In this document: positions 52,382 to 60,949 of the stretch, piece by piece
How the letters are laid out: each line of letters starts with the position of its first letter
Position numbering within the stretch: position 1 is the first letter of the stretch
Assembly: GCF_001545075.1 (NCBI RefSeq)
Contig: NZ_FCOB02000011.1
Location: 62,001-126,000, forward strand
DNA length: 64,000 nt
Direction: 5' to 3'
DNA from: Caballeronia ptereochthonis
GTDB lineage: Bacteria > Pseudomonadota > Gammaproteobacteria > Burkholderiales > Burkholderiaceae
Made by a program: the position numbers and the translations under genes
The notes under the pieces: generated by a model
What the model was told of the DNA's origin: nothing
Databases searched by the model: none
What the model saw: the letters and a program-made list of their open reading frames with translations, nothing else

Positions 52382-53212
52382 TCAGAAAGTCGCCGCGAGT
52401 TCGGCTGCCGCATGCTGAAGACGCGGTACGAAAGTCAGCGCGCGCGACAGCGCCATGCGCGACACCGGCCCGTGAACGGCGATTGCCGCGATGCACCTGC
52501 CGCGCGGGTCGAGCACCGGCACGGCCACGCAGGCGATGCCCAGCACGAATTCCTCGTTGTCGACGGCGATGCCCTTGTGGGCGATGCGATCCAGCTCGCC
52601 TTCGAGCAGACTGGGGTCGGCGAGCGTGTTGGGCGTGAAGCGTTCGAGCCGCATCGCGCGGATCAGCGCCGCTCGTTCGTCGCGCGGCATCATCGCGAGA
52701 AGCAGCTTGCCGCTCGCGCTGCAATGCGCGGGCACGTGCGAGCCGGGTTCGAGCTCGAGCCGCAACGCCCACGGCGATTCGCAGCGGTCGAGATAGAGCA
52801 CCTGCGTGTCGTGCAGCATGCTCAGATTGCAGGTCTCGCCGAGATCGGCGACGAGGTGCTCCAGAATCGCATGGCGCTGGCGGCGCGCGCCGCTGTGCAT
52901 CATCACGTCGACGCCGAGGCGCTCCAGCCGCGGGCCGATGACGTAGGCGTTCTTCTGGCCCGGCTCGCGCGCGACGAAGCCGCCCGCTTCGAGCGATTGC
53001 AGCATCCGGTGCAGCGAGGCCTTCGGCTGCTCGATGATGCTCGCGAGATCCGCAAGCGAGAGCGCGCCCTTCGCCGCGACCAGATGTTCGAGCACGCTGA
53101 AGGCGCGCAGCGTGGGCGTATCGCTGCGTGTGGACGAGGCGCTTTCGCTGAGCGGCGCGCTTTCCGCCGGTTCAGGCTGGACGAGCGCTCCGGTTTCGAC
53201 TCGCGTATCCAT
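52382..53212 (-). CDS. IclR-family transcriptional regulator (IseR-like by context)
   Basis: A 276-residue regulator. After a ~30-residue acidic tail the winged HTH is LRAFSVLEHLVAAKGALSLADLASIIEQPKASLHRMLQSLEAGGFVAREP, followed by the IclR effector domain (ETCNLSMLHDTQVLYLDRCES, SGKLLLAMMPRDERAALI, IAVDNEEFVLGIACVAVPV). It lies 8 bp after pta and before the GMC gene, so it sits inside the sulfonate operon. It is clearly paralogous to the protein at 57312-58064 over the whole length. Isethionate or sulfoacetaldehyde is the likely effector. Confidence 0.88.
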   Translation of the reverse strand: MDTRVETGALVQPEPAESAPLSESASSTRSDTPTLRAFSVLEHLVAAKGALSLADLASIIEQPKASLHRMLQSLEAGGFVAREPGQKNAYVIGPRLERLGVDVMMHSGARRQRHAILEHLVADLGETCNLSMLHDTQVLYLDRCESPWALRLELEPGSHVPAHCSASGKLLLAMMPRDERAALIRAMRLERFTPNTLADPSLLEGELDRIAHKGIAVDNEEFVLGIACVAVPVLDPRGRCIAAIAVHGPVSRMALSRALTFVPRLQHAAAELAATF

Positions 53213-53220
53213 GATGCGGC

Positions 53221-54234
53221 TCACGCCACCTGATGCCGCGCCGCCTGCGCCTGCACGCAGGTCACGGCGATCACGTGGTAGATGTCGTCGGCGCTGCAGC
53301 CGCGCGACAGATCGTTGGCGGGCTTCGCGAGCCCCTGCAGCAGCGGCCCGATGGCTTTCGCGCCGCCGATGCGCTCGGCGAGCTTGTAGCCGATGTTGCC
53401 CGCTTCGAGGCTCGGGAAGATCAGCGTGTTCGCGTGTCCTTCGATCTGGGAATGATGAACCTTGCGCATCGCGATTTCGGCGACGATCGCGGCATCGAGC
53501 TGCACGTCGCCGTCGATGGCGAGGCCCGGGCGCGCCTCCTTCACGCGCCGCGTCGCGTCGATCACCTTGTCGACGGCCGCATGATGAGCGCTGCCGCTCG
53601 TGGAAAACGACAGCATCGCGACCCGTGGGTCTTCCATCAGCAGGCTGCGCGCGCTGTCGGCGGCGGCCATCGCGATTTCGGCGAGCTGCTCGGAATTCGG
53701 CTCGACGACGAGCGCGCAGTCGGAAAAGATCAGGCCGCCTTTCATCGTATGAAAGGGCTCGCACAGCATCATCAGGAAGAAGCTCGACACGAGCTTGAAC
53801 GACGGGCGCACGCCGATGATCTGGATCGCGTTGCGCACGACGTCGGCAGTGGTATTGACCGCGCCGGAAACCGAGCCGTCGGCTTCGCCCAGCCGCACCA
53901 TCAGATTGGCGAAGCAAAGCGGGTGGAGCACGGCGGCGCGCGCCTCGTCGGGCGTCATGCCTTTCTTTTCGCGCAGTGCGAAGAGCTCCTCGGCGAAGCG
54001 CTGCGCGAGCGGTGATTGGGAAGGATCGATCAGTTCGATGCCTTCGAGGTCGATGCCCGCGCCATCCGCGACCTGATACGCACGCGCTCGCGCACCGACG
54101 AGCACGATGTGCGCGATGCCTTCCCGGTGTGCGCGCTGCGCGGCCTGAAGCACGCGCGCGTCTTCGGCTTCGGAGAGGACGATGCGCATCGGCAGGTCGC
54201 GAGCCTGATCGATGATGCGATGCATGGCTTTCAT
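53221..54234 (-). CDS. pta: Phosphate acetyltransferase (short form)
   Basis: A 337-residue Pta converting acetyl phosphate and CoA to acetyl-CoA. It comprises only the catalytic PTA_PTB domain, without the N-terminal P-loop and DRTGG regions of the long enteric enzyme. RIVLSEAEDARVLQAAQRA, ANLMVRLGEADGSVSGAVNTTADVVRNAIQIIG and LSFSTSGSA are conserved. Placement directly after xsc is the standard sulfonate arrangement in which Xsc yields acetyl phosphate. Confidence 0.93.
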   Translation of the reverse strand: MKAMHRIIDQARDLPMRIVLSEAEDARVLQAAQRAHREGIAHIVLVGARARAYQVADGAGIDLEGIELIDPSQSPLAQRFAEELFALREKKGMTPDEARAAVLHPLCFANLMVRLGEADGSVSGAVNTTADVVRNAIQIIGVRPSFKLVSSFFLMMLCEPFHTMKGGLIFSDCALVVEPNSEQLAEIAMAAADSARSLLMEDPRVAMLSFSTSGSAHHAAVDKVIDATRRVKEARPGLAIDGDVQLDAAIVAEIAMRKVHHSQIEGHANTLIFPSLEAGNIGYKLAERIGGAKAIGPLLQGLAKPANDLSRGCSADDIYHVIAVTCVQAQAARHQVA

Positions 54235-54262
54235 GGCGGGCTCACTGTGGTCGGAGAGAAAA

Positions 54263-54288
54263 CGCCGCCCCGGGCGAACGGGGCGGCG
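54263..54288 (-). terminator. Hairpin between xsc and pta
   Basis: CGCCGCCCC (54263-54271) pairs with GGGGCGGCG (54280-54288) over an 8-nt loop; on the minus strand it is followed by TTTT. It lies between xsc and pta, so it can reduce read-through and set a high Xsc to Pta ratio. Confidence 0.7.
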
Positions 54289-54300
54289 CGACGGCTGGGC

Positions 54301-56136
54301 TCAGACGTAGTCCTTGTACTTGTCGAGCATGCGCACGGGCTTCGAGAGCGCGTCACGGCGGAACGGATCGCCGAGTTCGCGCGTGCACATGATCTCGATG
54401 ATGGTCGTCTTGCCGTGATTCATCTGCAGATCGATGGCCTTCTTCAGCGCCGGGCCCACATCCTCCAGCTTGTCGACGACGATGCCTTCCGCGCCCATCG
54501 CCTTCGCGATCGCGGCGAAGCTCTGGTTGTCGAGCTCGCCGGCGACGAAGCGGCGGTTGTAGAAGTCCACCTGGTTCTTCTTCTCCGCGCCCCATTGCCG
54601 GTTATGGAACACGACAGCCGTCACCGGAATGTTGTGGCGCACGCACGTCATGGTTTCCATCAGGCTCATGCCCCAGGCGCCGTCGCCCGCATACGACACG
54701 GCCGGACGATGCGGCGCCGCCACCTTCGCGCCGATGATCGTCGGGAACGCGTAGCCGCAATTGCCCCAGCTCATCGCCGCGAAGAAGCTGCGCGGCTTGT
54801 TGAAGCGCAGGTAGCTGTTGGCCACCGAGTTGATGTTGCCGATGTCGGTCGAGACCATCACGTCTTCCGGCATGGCCTTTTCCAGCTCGCGCAGCACCTG
54901 GCGCGGATGCAGATACTGTCCGCCGCTGAACGGCTTCTCGTTCTTCTGCTCCTCGATCATGTCGAGGCTGTACGGATCGCGCTCGTGGGTCCATTCGTCG
55001 AGTTCCTTCTCCCACGCGGCCTTTTCCGCGGCGATGGTCTTCGCGCGGGCGTCCTTCGTCGCGTCGCAGTCGAGCTTGCGATCCGCGAGGCGTTGCGTGA
55101 GCGCGATGGCGCTCGCCTTCGCATCGCCGCAGATGCCGACGGAGATCTTCTTCACGAGGCCGAGCATCTTGTGGTCCGCGTCGATCTGGATGACCTTCGC
55201 TTCCTTCGGCCAGTAGTCGAGGCCGTGTTGCGGCAGCGTGCCGAACGGTCCGAGACGCGAGCCGAGCGCGATCACGACATCGGCCTGGCTCAGGAGCTTC
55301 ATCGCCGCCTTCGAGCCCTGATAGCCGAGCGGGCCGCACCAGAGCGGATGGTTCGCGGGGAACGAGTCGTTATGCAGATAGCTGTTGACGACCGGCGCGC
55401 CGAGACGCTCGGCGAGCGCCTTGCATTCCTCGATGGCATCGGACATCACCACGCCGCCGCCCGAGATGATGACGGGGAATTTCGCTTCGGCGAGCAGATC
55501 GGCCGCTTCGTTCAGGCTTTGGTCGCCGCCCGGGCCGCGGTCGAGGCGCTGCGGCTTCGGAATCTCGACCTTGACCTGGCCGTAGAAGTAGTCGCGCGGA
55601 ATGTTCAGTTGCGTCGGGCCCATTTCCGACATCGCGCGATCGAAGCAGCGCGCCGTGAACTCGGCCATGCGCGCCGGATGCGTGACGTGGCCCTGATACT
55701 TGGTGAATTCCTGGAACATCGGCAGTTGCTTCGCTTCCTGGAAGCCGCCGAGGCCGATACCCGTCGTGCCCGCTTCGGGCGTGACGATCACGACCGGGCT
55801 GTGCGCCCAGTAAGCGGCCGCGATGGACGTCACGCAGTTGCTGATGCCCGGGCCGTTCTGGCCGATCACGACGCCGTGACGGCCCGACACGCGCGAATAG
55901 CCATCGGCCATGTGACCGGCGCCCTGCTCGTGCACGACCGGAATCAGACGGATGCCGGCAGGCGCGAAGATGTCCATCGCGTCCATGAACGCCGAACCCA
56001 TGATGCCGAACATCTCGGTCACGCCATTGGCGGCGAGCGTTTCGACGAATGCTTCCGATGGGGTCATCGCCTGCGGACCGCTCGGGGTCGCCCCGGCGTC
56101 GGTCTTGGAAGGACGGGCTTGGTCGTGCTCGCTCAT
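54301..56136 (-). CDS. xsc: Sulfoacetaldehyde acetyltransferase
   Basis: A 611-residue thiamine-diphosphate enzyme that splits sulfoacetaldehyde with phosphate into acetyl phosphate and sulfite. The catalytic glutamate is in IPVVHEQGAGHMADGYSRVSGR; NGPGISNCVTSIAAAYWAHSPVVIVTPEAG is close to known Xsc proteins; the ThDP/Mg motif is YAGDGAWGMSLMETMTCVRHNIPVTAVVFHNRQWG (GDG...N). The C-terminus MCTRELGDPFRRDALSKPVRMLDKYKDYV is also Xsc-like and distinguishes it from acetolactate synthase. Sequence and the adjacent pta gene together make this identification strong. Its promoter carries an IclR-type palindrome. Confidence 0.95.
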   Translation of the reverse strand: MSEHDQARPSKTDAGATPSGPQAMTPSEAFVETLAANGVTEMFGIMGSAFMDAMDIFAPAGIRLIPVVHEQGAGHMADGYSRVSGRHGVVIGQNGPGISNCVTSIAAAYWAHSPVVIVTPEAGTTGIGLGGFQEAKQLPMFQEFTKYQGHVTHPARMAEFTARCFDRAMSEMGPTQLNIPRDYFYGQVKVEIPKPQRLDRGPGGDQSLNEAADLLAEAKFPVIISGGGVVMSDAIEECKALAERLGAPVVNSYLHNDSFPANHPLWCGPLGYQGSKAAMKLLSQADVVIALGSRLGPFGTLPQHGLDYWPKEAKVIQIDADHKMLGLVKKISVGICGDAKASAIALTQRLADRKLDCDATKDARAKTIAAEKAAWEKELDEWTHERDPYSLDMIEEQKNEKPFSGGQYLHPRQVLRELEKAMPEDVMVSTDIGNINSVANSYLRFNKPRSFFAAMSWGNCGYAFPTIIGAKVAAPHRPAVSYAGDGAWGMSLMETMTCVRHNIPVTAVVFHNRQWGAEKKNQVDFYNRRFVAGELDNQSFAAIAKAMGAEGIVVDKLEDVGPALKKAIDLQMNHGKTTIIEIMCTRELGDPFRRDALSKPVRMLDKYKDYV

Positions 56137-56156
56137 GAGATGTCTCCAGAAAAAAC

Positions 56157-56220
56157 GGAACGATCAGTTCCGGAATATGTATCGTGAAGACATCGTAGGA
56201 CGTCGCGATTTCGCAGTCAA
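56157..56220 (-). promoter_or_regulatory. xsc promoter with IclR-type operator
   Basis: On the minus strand TTGACT (56220-56215), a 17-bp spacer and TACGAT (56197-56192) form a good sigma-70 promoter. The palindrome GGAAC-GATCA-GTTCC (56157-56171) lies just downstream of the expected start site and about 20 bp before the ATG, where a bound repressor could block elongation. Confidence 0.6.
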
Positions 56221-56346
56221 CCTGTTTTTCAAATAAATGGAATGTTTTGTCTCTAAAAAATTCGGAATTTCAGGGCGTGACCGGGAAGAATCTCCGCGAG
56301 GGCCCGTGTGATGGGCGTCCGCGGGAAATGCCGGTGGAAATGGGCG

Positions 56347-57195
56347 CTAGCGCGCCGACTGACGATCCCGCGCCATGAGCGTCAGACCATCGGATGCGTC
56401 GGTGAGCGTCGCGAGCTTCACGGCGGTATCGCGCAGCTGCGGCACGGCCTTGAGCAGATCGTTGAGGTTCGCGCGCGCGGTCGGCGCGTGCGCGGCGAGG
56501 CACGCGAGCACGCGCCCGGTCGCGGCATCGGCGATGGGCACCGCGACCGCCACCATGCCGAGCACGAATTCCTCGTTGTCGATGCCGATGCCGCGCGCGG
56601 CGAGCCGGTCGAGCTCGGCTTCGAGCAGCGCCTGATCGGTCAGCGTGCGATGGGTCTTTCTCGTGAGCGTGAGGCGACCGAGAATCTGGCGGCGCTCGGC
56701 GAGGGGCATCTGCGAGAGAAACAGCTTGCCGCTCGCGGTGCAATGCAGCGGCACGCGCATGCCGGCCTGCATGTGCAAACGCAGCGGCTCGGCGGTCTCG
56801 ACGCGCTCGATATAGAGAACGGTATCGCCGTCGAGCGCGGTGAGGTTGCAGCTTTCGCCGATCACGTCGACGAGCGAGCGCAGAATCGAGCGGCATGCGC
56901 GGGTAAACGAGCTGTTGGCAAGCGTGGCCAGCGCGAGCTGCGCGGCGCGCGGGCCGAGCGCGATGCCGCGGTCGGTGCCGCGCGAGTCCGGCATGTGCGC
57001 GACATAGCCTTGCTCCTCGAGCGAATCGATGAGGCGCAACAGCGTCGCCTTGGGAATGCGCACTCGCGCGGCAAGCTGGGACAGCGTGTAAGCGTGCCCG
57101 GCCGCGGCGAGCTGTTCGAGCACGGCGAGCGGACGAAGCGTCCGCGCTTCATCGCGGGTGTGGCCGGCGGGATCGAGGTGAGTGACGTCGCGCAT
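56347..57195 (-). CDS. IclR-family transcriptional regulator
   Basis: A 282-residue IclR protein more divergent than the other two in the window. HTH: LAVLEQLAAAGHAYTLSQLAARVRIPKATLLRLIDSLEEQGYVAHMP; effector domain: ESCNLTALDGDTVLYIERVETAEPLRLHMQAGMRVPLHCTASGKLFLSQM. It lies upstream of xsc on the same strand, separated by about 210 bp with the xsc promoter. Its own promoter region carries a degenerate copy of the GGAAC-N5-GTTCC palindrome 12 bp before the ATG. Confidence 0.88.
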   Translation of the reverse strand: MRDVTHLDPAGHTRDEARTLRPLAVLEQLAAAGHAYTLSQLAARVRIPKATLLRLIDSLEEQGYVAHMPDSRGTDRGIALGPRAAQLALATLANSSFTRACRSILRSLVDVIGESCNLTALDGDTVLYIERVETAEPLRLHMQAGMRVPLHCTASGKLFLSQMPLAERRQILGRLTLTRKTHRTLTDQALLEAELDRLAARGIGIDNEEFVLGMVAVAVPIADAATGRVLACLAAHAPTARANLNDLLKAVPQLRDTAVKLATLTDASDGLTLMARDRQSAR

Positions 57196-57206
57196 GAACC
57201 GGAAAC

Positions 57207-57221
57207 GGAACGAATGGTTTC
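57207..57221. promoter_or_regulatory. Degenerate IclR-type operator upstream of the second iclR gene
   Basis: GGAAC-GAATG-GTTTC differs from a perfect GGAAC-N5-GTTCC palindrome at one position of the right arm. Its location immediately before the start codon suits autorepression or cross-regulation. Confidence 0.45.
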
Positions 57222-57311
57222 GGATTAGGGCTACTTTAACCCGAAATTCGCCCTCCTAGCTGGATTTTCCGGAACACGTGGTTGCAATTTTTGCTCGATA
57301 AGGAGGCGAAT

Positions 57312-58064
57312 TCAGAAAGTCTTCCTGAGCTCCTCCGCAGCTTCCTTCAGGCGCGGCACCATCTCCAGCGCGCGCGACAGCGGCGAGCGCGACACCGGCG
57401 CGTGGACCGCGATCGCCGCGATGCATGCCCCGCTCGAATCGACGATCGGCGCCGCCGCGCACACGATGCCCTGCACGAACTCCTCGTTGTCGATTGCGAT
57501 ACCCTTCTTCGCGATGCGGTCCAGTTCCGCTTCGAGCATTTCGGTATCGGTGATCGTGTTGGCGGTGAAGCGCTCCAGCTTCATCGAGCGCACGAGCACA
57601 TTGCGCTCCTCGCGCGGCAGCATCGCGAGCAGCAGCTTGCCGCTCGCGCTGCACCAGACGGGCACGTGCGAGCCCGGCTTCAGGTCCAGTCGCAGCGGCC
57701 ACGGGGCTTCCACGCGGTCCAGATACAGCACTTCGTTCTCGTGCAGCATCGTGAGATTGCAGGTCTCGCCGAGATCGGAGACGAGCCGCGTGAGGATCGC
57801 GTGACGCAACCGGCGCGCGCCCGCGTGCGTCATCACGTTGAGGCCCAGTTGCGCGAGGCGCGGGCCGACGACATAAGCGTTCTTGTCGCCCGGCTCGCGG
57901 ATCACGAGGCCGCCCGCCTCGAGCGACGCCAGCATGCGGTGCAGCGAAGGCTTCGGCATGCCCATGTCCTCGGCCATGTCGGTCAGCGACACGGGATTTC
58001 CCGCCTGCACGAGATACTCCAGCAGCGCGAAGGCTCGCAGCGTGGGCGTGTCGGGCTTGTCCAT
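57312..58064 (-). CDS. IclR-family transcriptional regulator
   Basis: A 250-residue IclR protein strongly similar along its length to the one at 52382-53212 (shared DTPTLRAF, KNAYVxGPRL, LGETCNL, CSASGKLLLAM and AxDNEEFVxGI), pointing to duplication. HTH: LLEYLVQAGNPVSLTDMAEDMGMPKPSLHRMLASLEAGGLVIREP. It is divergent from the cobS-like gene with a shared ~150-bp region that contains a half-degenerate IclR-type site, so the cobST pair may be one of its targets. Confidence 0.88.
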   Translation of the reverse strand: MDKPDTPTLRAFALLEYLVQAGNPVSLTDMAEDMGMPKPSLHRMLASLEAGGLVIREPGDKNAYVVGPRLAQLGLNVMTHAGARRLRHAILTRLVSDLGETCNLTMLHENEVLYLDRVEAPWPLRLDLKPGSHVPVWCSASGKLLLAMLPREERNVLVRSMKLERFTANTITDTEMLEAELDRIAKKGIAIDNEEFVQGIVCAAAPIVDSSGACIAAIAVHAPVSRSPLSRALEMVPRLKEAAEELRKTF

Positions 58065-58150
58065 CGGCGTTTTTCCATTTGAATTCGTTCGACATTATTG
58101 TAAATGAGGTGCCGAACATCGCCCGATAGGCCGAATGTCTATAAATAAAC

Positions 58151-58187
58151 GAAATGAATTGTTCCGGAAAAATATAGACGCTATGAT
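58151..58187 (+). promoter_or_regulatory. cobS-like gene promoter overlapped by an IclR-type half-site
   Basis: TTGTTC (58159-58164), a 17-bp spacer and TATGAT (58182-58187) form a plausible promoter about 27 bp upstream of the start codon. GAAAT-GAATT-GTTCC (58151-58165), a degenerate version of the IclR-type palindrome with one intact arm, overlaps the -35 box. Confidence 0.45.
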
Positions 58188-58213
58188 GGAGCCTCAGCAA
58201 CGGGAGACGAAGC

Positions 58214-59200
58214 ATGATGCGCGACACCTGGATGGACGAGCCGGACCGGAAAGTGTCCGTACGCACGCTGTTTGGCATCGACTCGGATTTGCAGGTGCCG
58301 GCGTTCGGCACGCGCGATCCGCACGTTCCGGAAATCGACGAGGCGTACCGCTTCAATCCCGAGGTCACGCTGGCGATTCTCGCGGGCTTTGCGTTCAACC
58401 GGCGCGTGCTGGTGCAGGGGCTGCACGGCACCGGCAAGTCCACGCATATCGAACAGGTGGCGGCGCGCCTCAACTGGCCGTGCATGCGCGTGAATCTCGA
58501 CGGCCACGTGAGCCGGCTCGATCTCGTCGGCAAGGACGCGATCGTCGTGCGGGACGATGTCCAGGTCACCGAGTTTCAGGAAGGCATCGTGCCGTGGGCC
58601 TTGCAGCGGCCTGTCGCGCTCGTGTTCGACGAATACGATGCGGGCCGCCCTGACGTGATGTTCGTGATTCAGCGCATTCTCGAGCGCGAGGGCAGCTTCA
58701 CGCTGCTCGACCAGAACCGCGTGATCCAGCCGCACCGCTTCTTTCGCCTGTTCGCGACCACGAACACGATCGGCCTCGGCAATCTGAACGGCATGTATCA
58801 CGGCACGCAGATGCTGAATCACGCGCAGATCGACCGCTGGAACGTGGTCGCGACACTCAATTATCTGTCTCGCGAGGAAGAGGCGCGCATCGTGCTCGCG
58901 CGCGTGCCGCGGCTCGATCACGAGGAAGGTCGCGCGCTCGTCGATTCGATGGTGAGCATGGCGGGACTCACGCGGCGCGGGTTCCAGGCCGGCGATCTTT
59001 CCACGCTGATGTCGCCGCGCACCGTCATTAGCTGGGCGGAGAACTGCGAGGTCTTCCACGATGTGAAGCTCGCCCTGCGTCTCACTTTCCTGAACAAGTG
59101 CGACGAGGCGGAACGGCCGATCGTCGCGGAATATTTTCAGCGCGCGTTCGGCGAGGAACTGGAGACGCCGTCGCAGTGGCACGACGAGTCCGCGAAATGA
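58214..59200 (+). CDS. CobS-like AAA+ ATPase (cobaltochelatase small subunit family)
   Basis: A 328-residue AAA+ protein, the same length as Pseudomonas denitrificans CobS. It has Walker A GLHGTGKS (Lys75), Walker B ALVFDEYDAGRPDVMFVIQRILE, and sensor residues in FATTNTIGLGN. The N-terminus (RKVSVRTLFGIDSDLQVPAFGTRDPHVPEID) is closely CobS-like. Together with CobT it would form the motor complex driving metal insertion by CobN, but no cobN or other cobalamin genes are in the window. The ATG follows GGGAGA, and the stop overlaps the cobT-like start (ATGA). Confidence 0.87.
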   Translation: MMRDTWMDEPDRKVSVRTLFGIDSDLQVPAFGTRDPHVPEIDEAYRFNPEVTLAILAGFAFNRRVLVQGLHGTGKSTHIEQVAARLNWPCMRVNLDGHVSRLDLVGKDAIVVRDDVQVTEFQEGIVPWALQRPVALVFDEYDAGRPDVMFVIQRILEREGSFTLLDQNRVIQPHRFFRLFATTNTIGLGNLNGMYHGTQMLNHAQIDRWNVVATLNYLSREEEARIVLARVPRLDHEEGRALVDSMVSMAGLTRRGFQAGDLSTLMSPRTVISWAENCEVFHDVKLALRLTFLNKCDEAERPIVAEYFQRAFGEELETPSQWHDESAK

Positions 59201-60930
59201 GCGGCTCGCGCGAACTCGCGCGGCGCGACGCGCTGTGCGCCGCAACGGTGCGCGCGCTGACGGGCGATGGTGCGCTCCACTATCGGGGCGGCAGGCTGTA
59301 TCGCCACCTGCGGCCGGTGCCGCTGCATGCGCCGCATTTGCGCCGCGACGCCAGGGACGACGAGGACGTTGCTGCGACGCGCGGCGCGGCGGATGCGTCC
59401 GCGCTGCGCATTGCGCTTTCCGATGCGGCGGTGCATCAGGCGCTCGCGCCGGAAGAACCGGTCGAGCGTCTGATCTTCGACATGCTGGAACAGTTGCGCT
59501 GCGAAGCGCTCGTGCCTGCCGGCATGGAAGGCGTAAGGGATAACGTCCGGCATCGCTTCGATGCGTGGTCGCTCACGTGCTACGAAGCGGGGCTGCTCGA
59601 CAGCGACATCGGTCTGTTGATTTACACGGTCGCGCAGATGGCCGCGTCGCGTCTGTCCGGGCGCGCCGTGCTCGAAGAAACCGAGGGGCTCATCGAGGCG
59701 ACGCGCGCTGCGCTCGCGCCGTCGCTCGGCGTGGCGCTCGCGGGTTTGCGGCGGCACTGCGGCGATCAGCGCGCGTATGCGGATCACGCGCTGGATATCG
59801 CGCGACGCATTGGTGCGATGGTGCGCGACGTGCGGCACGCGTTCGTCGAAAGCAATGCTTCAAGCGACGATGACAAGGAGGAAGCCGCACGGGCGATGCT
59901 CGGCACCTGGTTCGACATCGACGACGAGGAGGGCGAAGCCGAACGCCTCGCGCTGGCCGCGAGTGGGGAGAGCAGCGCGCGCGAGGCATCGGGTGAGGGC
60001 TATCGCATCTTCACTACGCGCCATGACAAGACCATTCGCCCGGCGACGCTGATTCGCGCTGCGCTGTTGCGCGAATACCGCGAGCGTCTCGACGATCTGA
60101 TCGCCGCGCGGCACATCAACGTGCCGCGCCTCGCGCGGATGCTGCAGGCGTCGATTGCGGTGCCGCAGCGCGATGGCTGGTCGTTCGGCGAGGAAGAGGG
60201 GCGCATCGACGGGCGGCGTCTGGCGCAACTGGTCGCATCGCCGGGCGAGCGGCGCTTGTTCAGGCGCGAACGCGAACGGCCGAACGCGGATTGCGCGGTC
60301 AGCTTTCTGATCGACTGTTCCGGGTCGATGAAGGCGAGCATCGAACCGGTCGCGGTGATGATCGACGTGCTCGTACGTGCGCTGGGCATGGCCGGTGTGG
60401 CGACCGAAGTGCTCGGCTTCACGACGGGTGCATGGAACGGCGGGCGCGCGAAGCTAGACTGGTTGGCGTTGGGCAGGCCGCGCCATCCGGGGCGGCTCAA
60501 CGAAGCGTGCCACATGATCTTCAAGGAAGGCGATGCAAGCTGGCGTGCGGCGCGCGGCGATATCGCGGCGCTGTTCAAGGCTGATCTGTTCCGCGAGGGC
60601 ATCGATGGGGAGGCGGTGGAGTGGGCCTGCTCGAGGCTGGTCGCGCGTGGTGAAGCGCGACGCATTCTTGTCGTGATCTCGGATGGAAGTCCGATGGATA
60701 GCGCGACTGCGCAGGCGAATGATTCCTGCTATCTCGATCAGCATTTGCGTGAAGTCGTGGAGCGGTATGATGCTGCGCGGGTGGTGGAAGTGCTTGGGCT
60801 CGGCGTCGGGCTCGATCTTAGTCCGTACTATCGGCATCACTTTGCCGTTGATTTATCCGTGGCGCCGGATATGACTTTGTTTGCGAAGCTCGCGGGGTGG
60901 GTGGGGGAGCGGCGGCGTAGTGGGGGCTAG
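59197..60930 (+). CDS. CobT-like VWA-domain protein (cobaltochelatase subunit family)
   Basis: A 577-residue partner of the CobS-like ATPase, somewhat shorter than classical CobT (about 630). The N-terminal CobT domain includes LIFDMLEQLRCEALVPAGMEGVRDNV. An acidic middle region (DDDKEEAARAMLGTWFDIDDEEGEAE) links to a C-terminal von Willebrand A domain with the MIDAS motif DCSGS (Asp373) and VVISDGSPMDSATAQANDSCYLD. The short product and isolated location allow either true cobaltochelatase or a MoxR/VWA-style metal-insertion pair for another enzyme. Confidence 0.85.
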   Translation: MSGSRELARRDALCAATVRALTGDGALHYRGGRLYRHLRPVPLHAPHLRRDARDDEDVAATRGAADASALRIALSDAAVHQALAPEEPVERLIFDMLEQLRCEALVPAGMEGVRDNVRHRFDAWSLTCYEAGLLDSDIGLLIYTVAQMAASRLSGRAVLEETEGLIEATRAALAPSLGVALAGLRRHCGDQRAYADHALDIARRIGAMVRDVRHAFVESNASSDDDKEEAARAMLGTWFDIDDEEGEAERLALAASGESSAREASGEGYRIFTTRHDKTIRPATLIRAALLREYRERLDDLIAARHINVPRLARMLQASIAVPQRDGWSFGEEEGRIDGRRLAQLVASPGERRLFRRERERPNADCAVSFLIDCSGSMKASIEPVAVMIDVLVRALGMAGVATEVLGFTTGAWNGGRAKLDWLALGRPRHPGRLNEACHMIFKEGDASWRAARGDIAALFKADLFREGIDGEAVEWACSRLVARGEARRILVVISDGSPMDSATAQANDSCYLDQHLREVVERYDAARVVEVLGLGVGLDLSPYYRHHFAVDLSVAPDMTLFAKLAGWVGERRRSGG

Positions 60931-60949
60931 GTTTTGTTTGGTCGCTTGC

